Shown piece after piece: positions 1 to 8,164 of a stretch of DNA of 64,000 nt; positions within the stretch are counted from its first letter, which is position 1, and the number at the start of each line of letters is the position of its first letter. Under the pieces are notes generated by a model. That model searched no databases and was not told the DNA's origin. It was given only the letters and a program-made list of their open reading frames with translations. The stretch spans positions 1 through 64,000 of the forward strand of contig NZ_JAUSBN010000004.1 in NCBI RefSeq assembly GCF_030651995.1. Reading direction: 5' to 3'. The DNA is from Reyranella sp. (GTDB taxonomy: Bacteria > Pseudomonadota > Alphaproteobacteria > Reyranellales > Reyranellaceae). The position numbers were made by a program, and so were the translations under genes.

Positions 1-213
1 GTAGATCTCGTCGACCTCGACATAGAGCGGGAAGGTCACGTCGTGGCGCAGCAGCTCGAAGCGCCGGTTGTCGAGGCAGGCCGCGAGGTTGGCCTTGCTG
101 CCCGTGAAATAGTTGTCGACGCAGAGCACGTCGTGGCCCGCATCGAGCAGCCGCTCGCAAAGATGCGAGCCGAGGAACCCCGCACCGCCCGTGACCAGAA
201 TACGCTTGCCCAT
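1..213 (-). CDS. NAD-dependent sugar-nucleotide epimerase, UDP-glucuronate decarboxylase type (partial)
   Basis: Only the first 71 codons lie in the window; the gene runs off the left edge. Reading the minus strand from the ATG at 213 gives [20 protein letters not shown], a textbook Rossmann start with the GxxGxxG NAD-binding loop, followed by [11 protein letters not shown], which is characteristic of the UDP-glucuronate decarboxylase/UDP-xylose synthase branch of extended short-chain dehydrogenases. Such enzymes make UDP-xylose from UDP-glucuronate in the cytoplasm as a polysaccharide precursor, which fits the surface-polysaccharide genes to the right. The exact substrate is inferred because the catalytic YxxxK segment lies outside the window. 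The ORF track misses it because it has no stop here. Confidence 0.8.
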   Translation of the reverse strand, partial: MGKRILVTGGAGFLGSHLCERLLDAGHDVLCVDNYFTGSKANLAACLDNRRFELLRHDVTFPLYVEVDEIY

Positions 214-377
214 GATGCCTCTTGGAATCGCCTCCGACGTCGCGAGCGACACTAGGCGATCAAGCTCCGGGATTCACTTCAAAATCATTACAGGCACGGG
301 CACACACGGTTTGCCGCCTTCCCCCTTCGCACGACTGTCGCTATCGTCTGAACGCGCCAGCGGCTGGGGAGATGGAC

Positions 378-716
378 ATGTTCGAACTCGAGAAAGACGA
401 ACGGATTCGCGGCATCGATTCAAGTACGGCCGCCCTCTCGATGGCAATGGCACATGACTTCATCCTCGAGATTCTGCTCACGCGCGACATGCTGGAAACC
501 GGCCATGACGAGGCGCGAAAACTCGCGCGTCTCGCCATCGAGCGTTGGGAGCGGCGATACGGCCAAGGCTCGAACTCGAGCGTCCTGCGCGAAGACGATC
601 GCGACCGCCTTCACAGTTCCGGAAAGGCATTCGTCGACCGGCTGATGAGAAAGGCGCTGGCGCGATCCGATCATATCCGCGAGCAAATGGCCCAGGACGC
701 AGACGACAAGCGTTGA
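378..716 (+). CDS. small hypothetical protein
   Basis: The track ORF opens at 222, but its first 50 residues look non-coding. An ATG at 378 sits six bases after GGGGAG, a good ribosome binding site, and gives a 112-aa charged, mostly helical protein (FELEKDERIRGIDSSTAA...). An ATG at 372 in the same frame touches the GGGGAG and is less likely. The protein has no signal peptide or membrane segment and contains repeated Arg/Glu/Asp helices (RLAIERWERRYGQ). I do not recognise the family. It is divergent from the epimerase on the left and convergent with the next small gene. Confidence 0.5.
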   Translation: MFELEKDERIRGIDSSTAALSMAMAHDFILEILLTRDMLETGHDEARKLARLAIERWERRYGQGSNSSVLREDDRDRLHSSGKAFVDRLMRKALARSDHIREQMAQDADDKR

Positions 717-761
717 GCCCCCGGCATAGCGAGGCGCTTCGATGGAAAGCTGTCTGACCTG

Positions 762-1124
762 TCAGGCTGCCGAAAGCAGCTTGCGCGCCACCTCGTTGAG
801 ATCGACGGTCCCCTGAATCTCGGTCAGCGCACCCGTTGACGGGTTTCCCGTCACCTTTGCAGTGCCGGACTCCGACAGGACTTTGTACAGGCCCGCCGCA
901 AGCCGATCCGGACTCGCCTGCTGGCGCGCCCTCTTTTCCGGCTTGTCCTTGGCATCGTCCTGTTTGGCGCGCTTTTCCTTCTTCAGGGTCTTTGCAGCCT
1001 TGCGGATTGCAGTGGCCACGATCTTCTTTTCTTCTTCGGACGCGCCTTTCTGATAGAATTCCATCGCCTTTTTCGTAACGCGCGGGAACTTCGCTGCGTT
1101 GAACTGCGATTGCTCTTCGGCCAT
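762..1124 (-). CDS. small basic hypothetical protein
   Basis: The track ORF starts at 1214, but the ATG at 1124 is preceded by GGAGG at a proper distance (GGAGGTGTACCC-ATG), so I take this 120-aa version. It has a short N-terminal helix (AMEFYQKGASEEEKKIVATA), then a strongly basic Lys/Arg-rich linker (residues about 45-70), then a more ordered C-terminal part (LAAGLYKVLSESGTAKVTGN) that could be a small beta-alpha domain. The charge pattern suggests a nucleic-acid or ribosome contact, but this is inference. No neighbour in the same direction helps, and the family is not recognised. Confidence 0.55.
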   Translation of the reverse strand: MAEEQSQFNAAKFPRVTKKAMEFYQKGASEEEKKIVATAIRKAAKTLKKEKRAKQDDAKDKPEKRARQQASPDRLAAGLYKVLSESGTAKVTGNPSTGALTEIQGTVDLNEVARKLLSAA

Positions 1125-1268
1125 GGGTACACCTCCGTTGAAGCGATGGTTCGGACTCATCATAGATCGCATGGTATCTGGTTCAAAAGGACAAGTGCTG
1201 ACCGGCAAACTCACAATGCGACTCCCCTCGCGGGCCGTCCGGCGTCAGCCGAATGACGGCGCCCCTGC

Positions 1269-1877
1269 ATGAAGAAGGCGACATCCTCTCCGCTCATGTG
1301 GCCGGAGGCCTGGCAGCGCACGCCGGCGGCGAAGCGCCTCCCCTTCGCCGATGCGCGCAAGGGAATGCCCCTTCCCGCGGCCGTGAAGCGTCTGAAGCGG
1401 GTCCTCGAAGGGCTTGGCGCGGGACAGGTAATTGTATCGCTGAATGCCGAGCCGCGAAGGCTGCGCGAGGCCGTCACGCCCCAAGACCCGGGCGCCGCCG
1501 TCTATTTCTCGCTGGGATCGCAACACTATGTGCTGGCATGTGATCGCTGGCAGCGCGCCGGCGACAATGTCATTGCCCTCGCCCGCCATATTCGCACGGT
1601 GGCCGCATCCCTCGAGCATCTGGGGATCGGCTTGTTGGCACAAGCCTTCGCCGGGTATGCTGGTTCTCCCCCGCCTCCCGATGTATCCGGCACATCGCGG
1701 GGATGGCGTGTCGTCCTGCACATCCGCTCAAGCGAGGGTATTACCGTGGAACACATCAATGCGCGCTATCGCGCGCTCGCGAAGAAGCTGCATCCGGACC
1801 AGCCCACCGGCTCGCATGGGGCCATGACCGAACTCAACCTCGCGCGGGCCGCCGCCCTGCGCGAATTGCGGCGCTGA
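1269..1877 (+). CDS. J-domain protein of phage-associated type
   Basis: 202 aa. The C-terminal 50 residues form a J domain: VEHINARYRALAKKLHPDQP carries the invariant HPD tripeptide between two helices, followed by a third helix (MTELNLARAAALRELRR). The N-terminal two thirds (AAVKRLKRVLEGLGAGQVIVSL, then YFSLGSQHYVLACDRWQRAGDN and a helix of about 20 residues) matches a layout seen in phage and prophage proteins in which a small alpha/beta domain precedes a minimal J domain. J domains stimulate Hsp70 ATPase, so a role as a DnaK cochaperone is possible; its partner is unknown. No other phage genes are visible nearby. The start is uncertain, since neither 1269 nor the in-frame ATG at 1296 has a clear ribosome binding site. 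Confidence 0.65.
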   Translation: MKKATSSPLMWPEAWQRTPAAKRLPFADARKGMPLPAAVKRLKRVLEGLGAGQVIVSLNAEPRRLREAVTPQDPGAAVYFSLGSQHYVLACDRWQRAGDNVIALARHIRTVAASLEHLGIGLLAQAFAGYAGSPPPPDVSGTSRGWRVVLHIRSSEGITVEHINARYRALAKKLHPDQPTGSHGAMTELNLARAAALRELRR

Positions 1878-1891
1878 CACCTGCTCCTTTC

Positions 1892-2230
1892 ATGAACACG
1901 CCTCCCCCTTCGGATCGCGACCAGGATATGGCCGCACGGATGCAGGCTCGCGAGGAGCGCCGGGCACGGAAACGCCTGCAACGTGCCGCACGACAAGCCG
2001 CCATGAACCAGGCAGCCCATGCGCCAGCAGCCCCTGCCCCAGCGACTCCGGTCCCGATCGCCGTTCCCGCCGCGCCGCCACCCTCCCGGCGGGCGGCCCC
2101 GGTCCAACCAAAAGCTCCTTCCTCCTCGCCGATGGGCCCAATGGCGCGCCGTGTCGCAAGAACGGCCGGCAACACGATGATCAAGCAGATCATCAAGACC
2201 CTGATGCGAACACTGCTGCGTGGACGGTGA
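1892..2230 (+). CDS. Ala/Pro-rich basic hypothetical protein
   Basis: 112 aa from the ATG at 1892, only 14 bases after the stop of the J-domain gene, so probably the same transcript; the longer track ORF from 1703 overlaps that gene and is not credible. The N-terminus is a charged Arg-rich helix (MQAREERRARKRLQRAARQ), the middle is an Ala/Pro linker (PAAPAPATPVPIAVPAAPPP), and the end is a basic amphipathic stretch (ARTAGNTMIKQIIKTLMRTL). That last segment is faintly like the C-terminus of HerA-like (DUF853) ATPases, but not enough to name it. Function unknown. Confidence 0.45.
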   Translation: MNTPPPSDRDQDMAARMQAREERRARKRLQRAARQAAMNQAAHAPAAPAPATPVPIAVPAAPPPSRRAAPVQPKAPSSSPMGPMARRVARTAGNTMIKQIIKTLMRTLLRGR

Positions 2231-2608
2231 TCTGGCGGACGGGCGATCGGATCCGGTCGAACGCCAGGGCACCGCGCCGATCACTTTTGAAATCGGTGGA
2301 TCGCACGTCAGGCCGATGAAGAGTCGGCCATCAACTCCACAACCTCAAGCAACGGCATCTCGAAATTGGAGCGGCGTGGTCGTGTGTAGCGCCCCACCGC
2401 AATCTACCACTGCCGTGCACCAACCATAATGGAGGGCCAAAGGACCCCTCGAGCTCGGCCAACCTTGCATTCCCACGCCATCGTCCAGAGGCGACGACAA
2501 CAGCCACCGCGGGGCCATATTTCTTCGCGATCTTCACCCCGCCCCAATCCGCTTCCCTATCGCACCATCAGGCGGCATAGAGTGGGCGTTTGAATGTGCG
2601 GAGCGGCA
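2231..2608. other. intergenic stretch without a supported gene
   Basis: About 380 bases. The short ORFs here have poor codon use and no ribosome binding sites. I see no repeat, terminator hairpin or RNA gene. It presumably holds the promoter of the secreted protein that starts at 2609. Confidence 0.5.
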
Positions 2609-4879
2609 ATGCGGCTCAAGTTCCTCCTGGCCTTCCTGGCGGTCGGGTACTTCCCGGCGGTTCATGCCCAAGATGCGGCCAGCCCGGCCATCACGGCCGA
2701 TGACGCGGCAACGAAGCGGCAGGATGCCCGCCCGGGTGCTCAACGCCGAGCAAACCGAGCCGCCGCCGCCGAGCGTCCGGGCTGTACTCTTTCCGTAGCG
2801 CCTTACGTCGTTCTCAAGCCGGGGCAGCAGCAGGTCAGGGTGACTTGGACGACAAGGCACGCGACATCCGCGAGCATAGAAGGCATCGGGTCGGTATCGC
2901 TCGCCCCGCAGCAGAAGGTGCTGGATCATCCGGATCGCACCAAGATCTACGAGATGGAAGTCTCCGGCCCGAAGGGTACCGGGACCTGCCGTGTTGGCGT
3001 CGCCGTTCCCCAGAGGGTCGAACCTCTTCACTGGCCGCCGCTGGCGATGGCGGGCATGCCGGCCGACTACCTGGAACGGGCACGGGCGTCGGTCGCATTG
3101 GCGATCACGGGAGCCAAGCTGATAGACGACTACCGGTGGGTGGGCTACGCCACCGCATCGCTGCTCTTCGAGCAGGACATTGAAATCGTCAACGCGTACC
3201 TCGCCGGCCCCTGGGAGGCACCGCAGCATCCGGAGTTCGGGTTCGGCCTGTTTTCGATGGACACCGTGCGCCTCTACGGTCTTTTCAACGCGAGGTCCGG
3301 AACGTTCCCGGGCCGGCTGACATCCGCCGCACAGCGCCACATGGAAGCGGAGTTCCATAAGGTGGCGTTCCAGACCCGCTTCAATGACTATAGACATTCG
3401 AGCAGTCTCGAAGACCTTTGGACGTTTCGCGGGTCCGACAATCATATCTTCGCCTCGCGTTCTTCCTCCCTCCTCGCATCCCAGTTCCTGAAGAACAGCC
3501 CGGACTTCGCCGACCGGGCCTTCGAGGACGGCAGAAAGCCCGCCGAACACTACGAAGCCTGGCGCAAGTACTGGTCAAAGGTGTTGGACGAACGTGCCAA
3601 GCGCGGCATCTACATCGAAGTAGGCTCTCCTTCGTACGAGGACGAGACGCGCCAGGCGATCCAGAACATCCGGGACTTCGCCGAGGATCCGATCCTTCGG
3701 CAGAAAGCCGAGATGCTGCTTGACGTGACCTACGCGCTCATCGCCCAGGACAGCTTGCGGAACGGCGTCAGGGGCGGCGCCAAGAGCCGCGTCTATACCT
3801 TCAAGGACAAGTTCTTCTATGGGGGCGACGATCCGAACTACAATCTCATCTTTGGGCCGCCGGGCTCTCCGCCGGCTCGAACGGATCAGGCGACCAGCAC
3901 ATATTTTCCGCCACCCGTTGTCTTGAAGCTGGGCCGGGACGTCTTGGCGCGCGGCATCTATGAGAACGTCCAGAGGGTCCCGGGCGTCGGTGAGCGCAAG
4001 GCCAAGGTCAGCACATTGGCTGCGGAAAGAAGCGTCCTTCGTTATGGCTTCGTGACGCCATCTTACGTGATGGGGTCGTTCGTTCTCGACCCCGCGGCGA
4101 CCTATGCCCCGATCAGCGGCCAGAACCGCTGGCAGGGGATCGTTTTCGAAGGGGATCGCGCGGCGCGCATCGCTCCTCGAATCGCCAGGATAACACGCAA
4201 CGGAGCACTCGACCGGGAACAGCGGGTCATGGACGGCTTCGCCTCCCTGCAGGACCGCAATGTCCTGATCGTCCAGCGGTCGAAGGGTGTGGGCGGGTCC
4301 AACATGCGAGTCGAGGTTTACCTGTCGAGTACCTTCGACCGCGTGGACGAAGAAGAGGGCTGGATATTCGTCAGGGAGGGTACGGCTTTTGGCGCGGTTC
4401 GAGTGGTGGGAACCGCCCCCAAAGCCTATCAATGGCTCAACCCTGCGGAGAAGAACAAGAACTCGGACCCCAACAGGAATGTCGTGACGCTGCAGGATCC
4501 GGACTCGCCGGTCATCATCGTGGCGGGCGAAGCAAGCGACTACGCCAACGACTTCGCGAAATTCAAGGCGGCCCTGAAAGCCCAGAAGGTCGAGCATGAT
4601 CGCCAGGGGCTCAGGTTCGCCGACCTGACGTTCTACGGACCGCAGAAGGTCGGAAGCCGAACGGGCCAGACCGTCGACCTGTCTCCGGCGCGCCTGTACG
4701 ACTCGCCGTTCGTCCGGTCGGAATGGGAAAGCGGAAAGATCTTCATGCGCTTCGGCAACGACGCCGCAAGCTTCGATTTCAGCGACGCGACCAAACCCCG
4801 GAAGGACACTTCATCGGCCAACGGCTCTGATTTTCCGCCAGGCGTCGGCCGATCCAGGGCAATCGTCTTTCCGAAATGA
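2609..4879 (+). CDS. secreted polysaccharide-acting protein, possible lyase-like alpha-toroid
   Basis: I take the ATG at 2609 (MRLKFLLAFLAVGYFPAVHA, then QDAAS), a clean signal peptide with an AxA-type cleavage site; the track start at 2594 only adds five residues. The mature protein has an Ala/Arg-rich linker, an Ig-like beta segment (about residues 55-130, LSVAPYVVLKPGQQQVRVTW), then a long helical region with ASLLFEQDIEIVNAYL and the motif FRGSDNHIFASRSSSLL, which resembles the GSENH-type centre of heparinase/alginate-lyase-like toroids, and finally a beta-rich C-terminus. It is therefore a periplasmic or secreted protein that may bind or cut polysaccharide. Its position beside sulfotransferases and glycosyltransferases supports that. 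No lyase catalytic set was verified, so the enzymatic role is inference. Confidence 0.6.
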   Translation: MRLKFLLAFLAVGYFPAVHAQDAASPAITADDAATKRQDARPGAQRRANRAAAAERPGCTLSVAPYVVLKPGQQQVRVTWTTRHATSASIEGIGSVSLAPQQKVLDHPDRTKIYEMEVSGPKGTGTCRVGVAVPQRVEPLHWPPLAMAGMPADYLERARASVALAITGAKLIDDYRWVGYATASLLFEQDIEIVNAYLAGPWEAPQHPEFGFGLFSMDTVRLYGLFNARSGTFPGRLTSAAQRHMEAEFHKVAFQTRFNDYRHSSSLEDLWTFRGSDNHIFASRSSSLLASQFLKNSPDFADRAFEDGRKPAEHYEAWRKYWSKVLDERAKRGIYIEVGSPSYEDETRQAIQNIRDFAEDPILRQKAEMLLDVTYALIAQDSLRNGVRGGAKSRVYTFKDKFFYGGDDPNYNLIFGPPGSPPARTDQATSTYFPPPVVLKLGRDVLARGIYENVQRVPGVGERKAKVSTLAAERSVLRYGFVTPSYVMGSFVLDPAATYAPISGQNRWQGIVFEGDRAARIAPRIARITRNGALDREQRVMDGFASLQDRNVLIVQRSKGVGGSNMRVEVYLSSTFDRVDEEEGWIFVREGTAFGAVRVVGTAPKAYQWLNPAEKNKNSDPNRNVVTLQDPDSPVIIVAGEASDYANDFAKFKAALKAQKVEHDRQGLRFADLTFYGPQKVGSRTGQTVDLSPARLYDSPFVRSEWESGKIFMRFGNDAASFDFSDATKPRKDTSSANGSDFPPGVGRSRAIVFPK

Positions 4880-5002
4880 GACAGCTAAGGATGCCCTCTC
4901 CGCCTCCGTCAATTTCGACGGCTGTCTCTCTTCCCGCAACTTTCCCTTTCCGGCTTGCAGGCGTAGAGTGACGTCTTATGGGGCACCCGATGTCGTGGAC
5001 AC

Positions 5003-5719
5003 ATGATCGCTTCGCGTAAATACGGTTTCATTTTCATCAAGACGATGAAGACCGCCGGCACATCCATCGAGATGGCGATTGGGCCGCACTGCGGTCCGGA
5101 GGATATCCTTTCGCCCATCAACCCGAAGTTCGATCGTCAGAGGGTGGAAGCTGGGGTCTACCCGCGCAATTTCGCTCCCGAGGCTGTTGTGACGGCCTAT
5201 GTCGATGCTTTGAAGCGGAACAAGCCGAAGGCGGCGCGCGAAGCCATGGCCCTCATCCGCAAGAAGGGCAACAGCGCCTCTTCACATGCGAGGGCGGTCA
5301 GTATCAAAGCCGTAGCCGGCGACCTTTGGGATACGGCCTTCAAATTCACGGCGGAGCGGCACCCTTATGAAAAGGCCGTGTCCCTCGCCTTCCACGTCAA
5401 CCGACACGCCTCCCGCCGGGCCCGTGAATTTGGCGAGGCCCTGGAAACCGTCGTGCGCTCCGGGAAGCGCTACGTCGGCTACCCGTGGTACATCGTCGGA
5501 GGACAGGTCATCGTGGACGATTTCGTGAAGCACGAGACGATCCAGGCCGACATGCAGCGGATATGCGAACGAGTGGGCCTTCCTGCCATCGAGCTTCCTC
5601 GTGCCCGGGAACTCGAACGGGACAGAAAGCCGGCAAGAGAGATGCTGACAGCCGAGCAACGGCGCATTGTTCAAGAGACTTGCGCTCCGGAGTTCGAGCT
5701 TTTTGGCTGGGAGCGCTGA
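5003..5719 (+). CDS. sulfotransferase family protein
   Basis: 238 aa. Near the N-terminus FIFIKTMKTAGTSIE fits the 5'-phosphosulfate-binding loop of PAPS-dependent sulfotransferases (KTGST-like), and TAERHPYEKAVSLAFH in the middle fits the 3'-phosphate-binding RxP...S motif. It would move sulfate from PAPS to a carbohydrate or other acceptor in the cytoplasm. It has no transmembrane anchor, unlike Golgi enzymes. Two more sulfotransferase-like genes (7451 and 17012) and a complete PAPS-making module (cysD and cysNC) lie within 13 kb, so sulfation of the locus product is the coherent reading. The acceptor is unknown. Confidence 0.75.
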   Translation: MIASRKYGFIFIKTMKTAGTSIEMAIGPHCGPEDILSPINPKFDRQRVEAGVYPRNFAPEAVVTAYVDALKRNKPKAAREAMALIRKKGNSASSHARAVSIKAVAGDLWDTAFKFTAERHPYEKAVSLAFHVNRHASRRAREFGEALETVVRSGKRYVGYPWYIVGGQVIVDDFVKHETIQADMQRICERVGLPAIELPRARELERDRKPAREMLTAEQRRIVQETCAPEFELFGWER

Positions 5720-5812
5720 CAGGCGTTTTTGACGGCAGGCTCCTCACCCTGCCAGCGGGTCGCGCTTCCAGATGCGGCGCCGACTGAAACGGTGTCGGCC
5801 CAGTCACGCCCT

Positions 5813-6154
5813 TTATGCAGGGTCGTCGAGCGATATTATCTGCTGGCAAATCCTCGCCACTTCTCGGTAGTTCTTCAGGTCCATGTAAGCCTGCGCGAGA
5901 TGCGCATAGGGAGCAGCCTTCGTGTGCTCGATCGCGGCAATGCCGGACAGGAGCTTGCGAGCTCCCGGTCGATTCTGCATCCCGACCATGGCTCTGGCGG
6001 CCAGGCAAGTAGCCTCGACACGGGCGTTTCGCGGAAGTTTCCCGAAGCTTCTCACTTCGTCGAACAGCTGAACGGTCTCTTCCCAGCGCCGCTCATCAAA
6101 GGCAGTTCGCATCTGCTTCAGCAGGCCATCCAGTCGTTCGGATTCTGTCATCAT
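5813..6154 (-). CDS. small TPR-like helical repeat protein
   Basis: 113 aa. The whole protein is a run of helix pairs resembling tetratricopeptide repeats: MRTAFDERRWEETVQLFDEV, ATCLAARAMVGMQNRPGARK and AHLAQAYMDLKNYREVARIC, each with the Ala/Gly/Tyr spacing of TPR units. There is no signal peptide. TPR proteins scaffold complexes, and in polysaccharide loci they often help assembly, but no partner can be named. It is convergent with the sulfotransferase gene on its left. It starts at MMTESER; the second ATG is equally possible. Confidence 0.6.
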   Translation of the reverse strand: MMTESERLDGLLKQMRTAFDERRWEETVQLFDEVRSFGKLPRNARVEATCLAARAMVGMQNRPGARKLLSGIAAIEHTKAAPYAHLAQAYMDLKNYREVARICQQIISLDDPA

Positions 6155-6403
6155 GACGAACGCCTTCTCACTTTCCTCGATTAGTCCGCTCGCAGAACTT
6201 TAAGCTTTGCCACGACGCTCAAGCAAAACACTCCACGAACCCATATCATAGCAAAAATACCCTATTGGTGACTGCGACATCAAAGCTTGGACGCCCTACC
6301 CTGCCTGAGCCCAGCCACCCTTTGGCGATGATGTCGATGGATCAATCCGCAATCGGAATGGTTGACCGCCCACACTCGGACCACGCAGCCAGATGACCGT
6401 CCT

Positions 6404-7120
6404 TCATGTCTTCGGCATGGCGGCGTGAACGTCATACCAGCCTCCGCCGTACAAGATGCCTCTGCCCAGCCAAGCGTACAGCACCTGATCCGCCGTCAGC
6501 CACCGCCCCGAAAGGTCGTTGCCAAACGGGCCGGACGAATGCCGCATGAACTTATGCCCTACGACCAGACCGTCGGCGGTGGTGATCTTGCTGGGCTTGT
6601 CCCGCTTCCCGATCACCGAGCAGCGAACCAGCTTGAATCTCTGATACCCCATGCTCACCAACTTGCACACGACCTCGACCTGGTGCGCCTCGCATGAGAT
6701 GTTGGAGGGAAGCACTCTGTGTCGATACAGATCCTCCAGAGCCAGCAAGTCCGCGCCCTCGATATCCAGTTTCACGAACTCGATGGAATCGGGCGATTCG
6801 AGAATCGATGTCAGCGGCAGCGATTTGCATTCAACCTCGCGCCATCCCGACATATCGGCGGGCTCGTGCAACGTACTGAGGACGCTCTTCTTGTCGTTTA
6901 CGTAGAACTTGATCACCCCGGCTTCCGCCGCGATCGCTACGTTGTGAACCTGCAGTTGCCCGCTCGCAATTTGCTCGGCAAAACGCGTCTTGGCCGCCTC
7001 GCAGAGCGATGGGTTTGCTTCCACGGCAACGACACGGAATCCCTTCTTGAGATAGTACTCCGTGTCATCTCCGTTATGCATGCCGATATCGTAGATAACC
7101 TTCTGGTTCACCGTTTCCAT
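6404..7120 (-). CDS. FkbM-family SAM-dependent methyltransferase
   Basis: 238 aa from the ATG at 7120, which follows GGGAGAGG at good spacing; the track start at 7174 adds an unlikely Trp/Arg leader. SAM motif I is YDIGMHNGDDTEYYLKKGF followed by VVAVEANP, and motif IV/V is FVKLDIEGADLLALEDL, the FkbM signature (KxDxEG). The C-terminal part (ADGLVVGHKFMRHSSGPFGNDL) probably shapes the acceptor site. FkbM enzymes O-methylate hydroxyls of sugars or macrolides; in this setting a sugar of the surface glycan is the likely substrate. It lies upstream of the TPR gene on the same strand, but a 250-base gap argues against tight coupling. Confidence 0.85.
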   Translation of the reverse strand: METVNQKVIYDIGMHNGDDTEYYLKKGFRVVAVEANPSLCEAAKTRFAEQIASGQLQVHNVAIAAEAGVIKFYVNDKKSVLSTLHEPADMSGWREVECKSLPLTSILESPDSIEFVKLDIEGADLLALEDLYRHRVLPSNISCEAHQVEVVCKLVSMGYQRFKLVRCSVIGKRDKPSKITTADGLVVGHKFMRHSSGPFGNDLSGRWLTADQVLYAWLGRGILYGGGWYDVHAAMPKT

Positions 7121-7450
7121 AGAAACCTCTCCCATCTCAAACGCCCCCCAGCCGACACGCCTTGGCCATAGCACTCTGCATCATTCAGTACGGTTACTCG
7201 TTCAGAACCGCATTTGTGCCCTCGCTGTCTCGACAACTGGCGGCGTCCACTCGGAGCAGAACACCGTCCCCAGCTTCGGAGAAGCCGGACTGCCGGGCAA
7301 TCCAAATCTCGGCCATGGCGACTTCCCCAATCAACGCTTTCAACGATCAAAGGCCGCTCCCGGGACACGGCCGTCGATCGTCACGACAATCAGCTCGACC
7401 AAGGCGTCGAGCCGACGCGCACAACGGTAGCGTCTCAGCGAGCTAACGGA
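7121..7450. other. intergenic stretch without a supported gene
   Basis: About 330 bases between two minus-strand genes. ORFs in it have no ribosome binding site and poor coding character. It likely carries the promoter of the FkbM gene. No repeat or hairpin of note was seen. Confidence 0.45.
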
Positions 7451-8089
7451 TCATAGCGCGGCCAAGGCTACACCCCTTCCAGGTGCAGCGCCGCTGTCCT
7501 TCTTCCTGCGGGCGGTCTTGGGGGAGACGCCCCACCAATTGATATCGACTCCGAGAGCCTTCTGGAGCGTCGCCCGAGACTCGTCATTCCTGGTAATTGG
7601 AAGCTCGACGAACTTCGGGTCATTGGCGAAGACAGTTCGGCACGCGTGATAGTGATTCTCCATCCAGATGCGCAGGTGCTCATCCTTCTTGCCATAGCCC
7701 GTCGGCAGGCCAACTATGTCGGCGTCGATAATGCACTGACGAAGGTCTGCCCAGCCATTGATGCTGGCGATATGGCCGGCGATATCCCTTGTATTCAGAA
7801 TGAAACAACATTCCGGATGAAAGCGGCGAATGGTAAGCAATAGCGCAATGTCGAGATTCGGCCAGAAATTCAAACCCGATGCGGGACGGCAAATGTCGGC
7901 CTGGGCGATCACGTCGTAGGCCTTGAGATCCAACAGAGGATCTTCACCCGCGAGATACCTCTTGTAGATCATCTTGCCGCAGAATCCCTCGGGGACTCGC
8001 CAGTGGGCCGACTTAAGCCCACTTTTGATACAGGCTTCATGAATAGTGGTCGTGCCACACTTCGGAAACCCGACGACAAAACCCTTCAT
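7451..8089 (-). CDS. sulfotransferase family protein
   Basis: 212 aa. It begins MKGFVVGFPKCGTTTIHEAC, where GFPKCGTTT is the PAPS 5'-phosphosulfate loop typical of sulfotransferases, and FILNTRDIAGHIASI fits the 3'-phosphate-binding RD...S motif. The length is short but normal for bacterial carbohydrate sulfotransferases. The start has AGGTGAAATA upstream. The GT61 gene on its right is transcribed towards it with a 75-base gap, so the two may form one unit and act on the same glycan. The C-terminal tail (TARRKKDSGAAPGRGVALAAL) looks disordered. The acceptor is unknown. Confidence 0.75.
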   Translation of the reverse strand: MKGFVVGFPKCGTTTIHEACIKSGLKSAHWRVPEGFCGKMIYKRYLAGEDPLLDLKAYDVIAQADICRPASGLNFWPNLDIALLLTIRRFHPECCFILNTRDIAGHIASINGWADLRQCIIDADIVGLPTGYGKKDEHLRIWMENHYHACRTVFANDPKFVELPITRNDESRATLQKALGVDINWWGVSPKTARRKKDSGAAPGRGVALAAL

Positions 8090-8164
8090 TATTTCACCTC
8101 TAGTGTTCTCGACGCAATAAAGATGCCACGCGTTGACACAGCCTTGCCGCGCCCCAGGAGCGGA

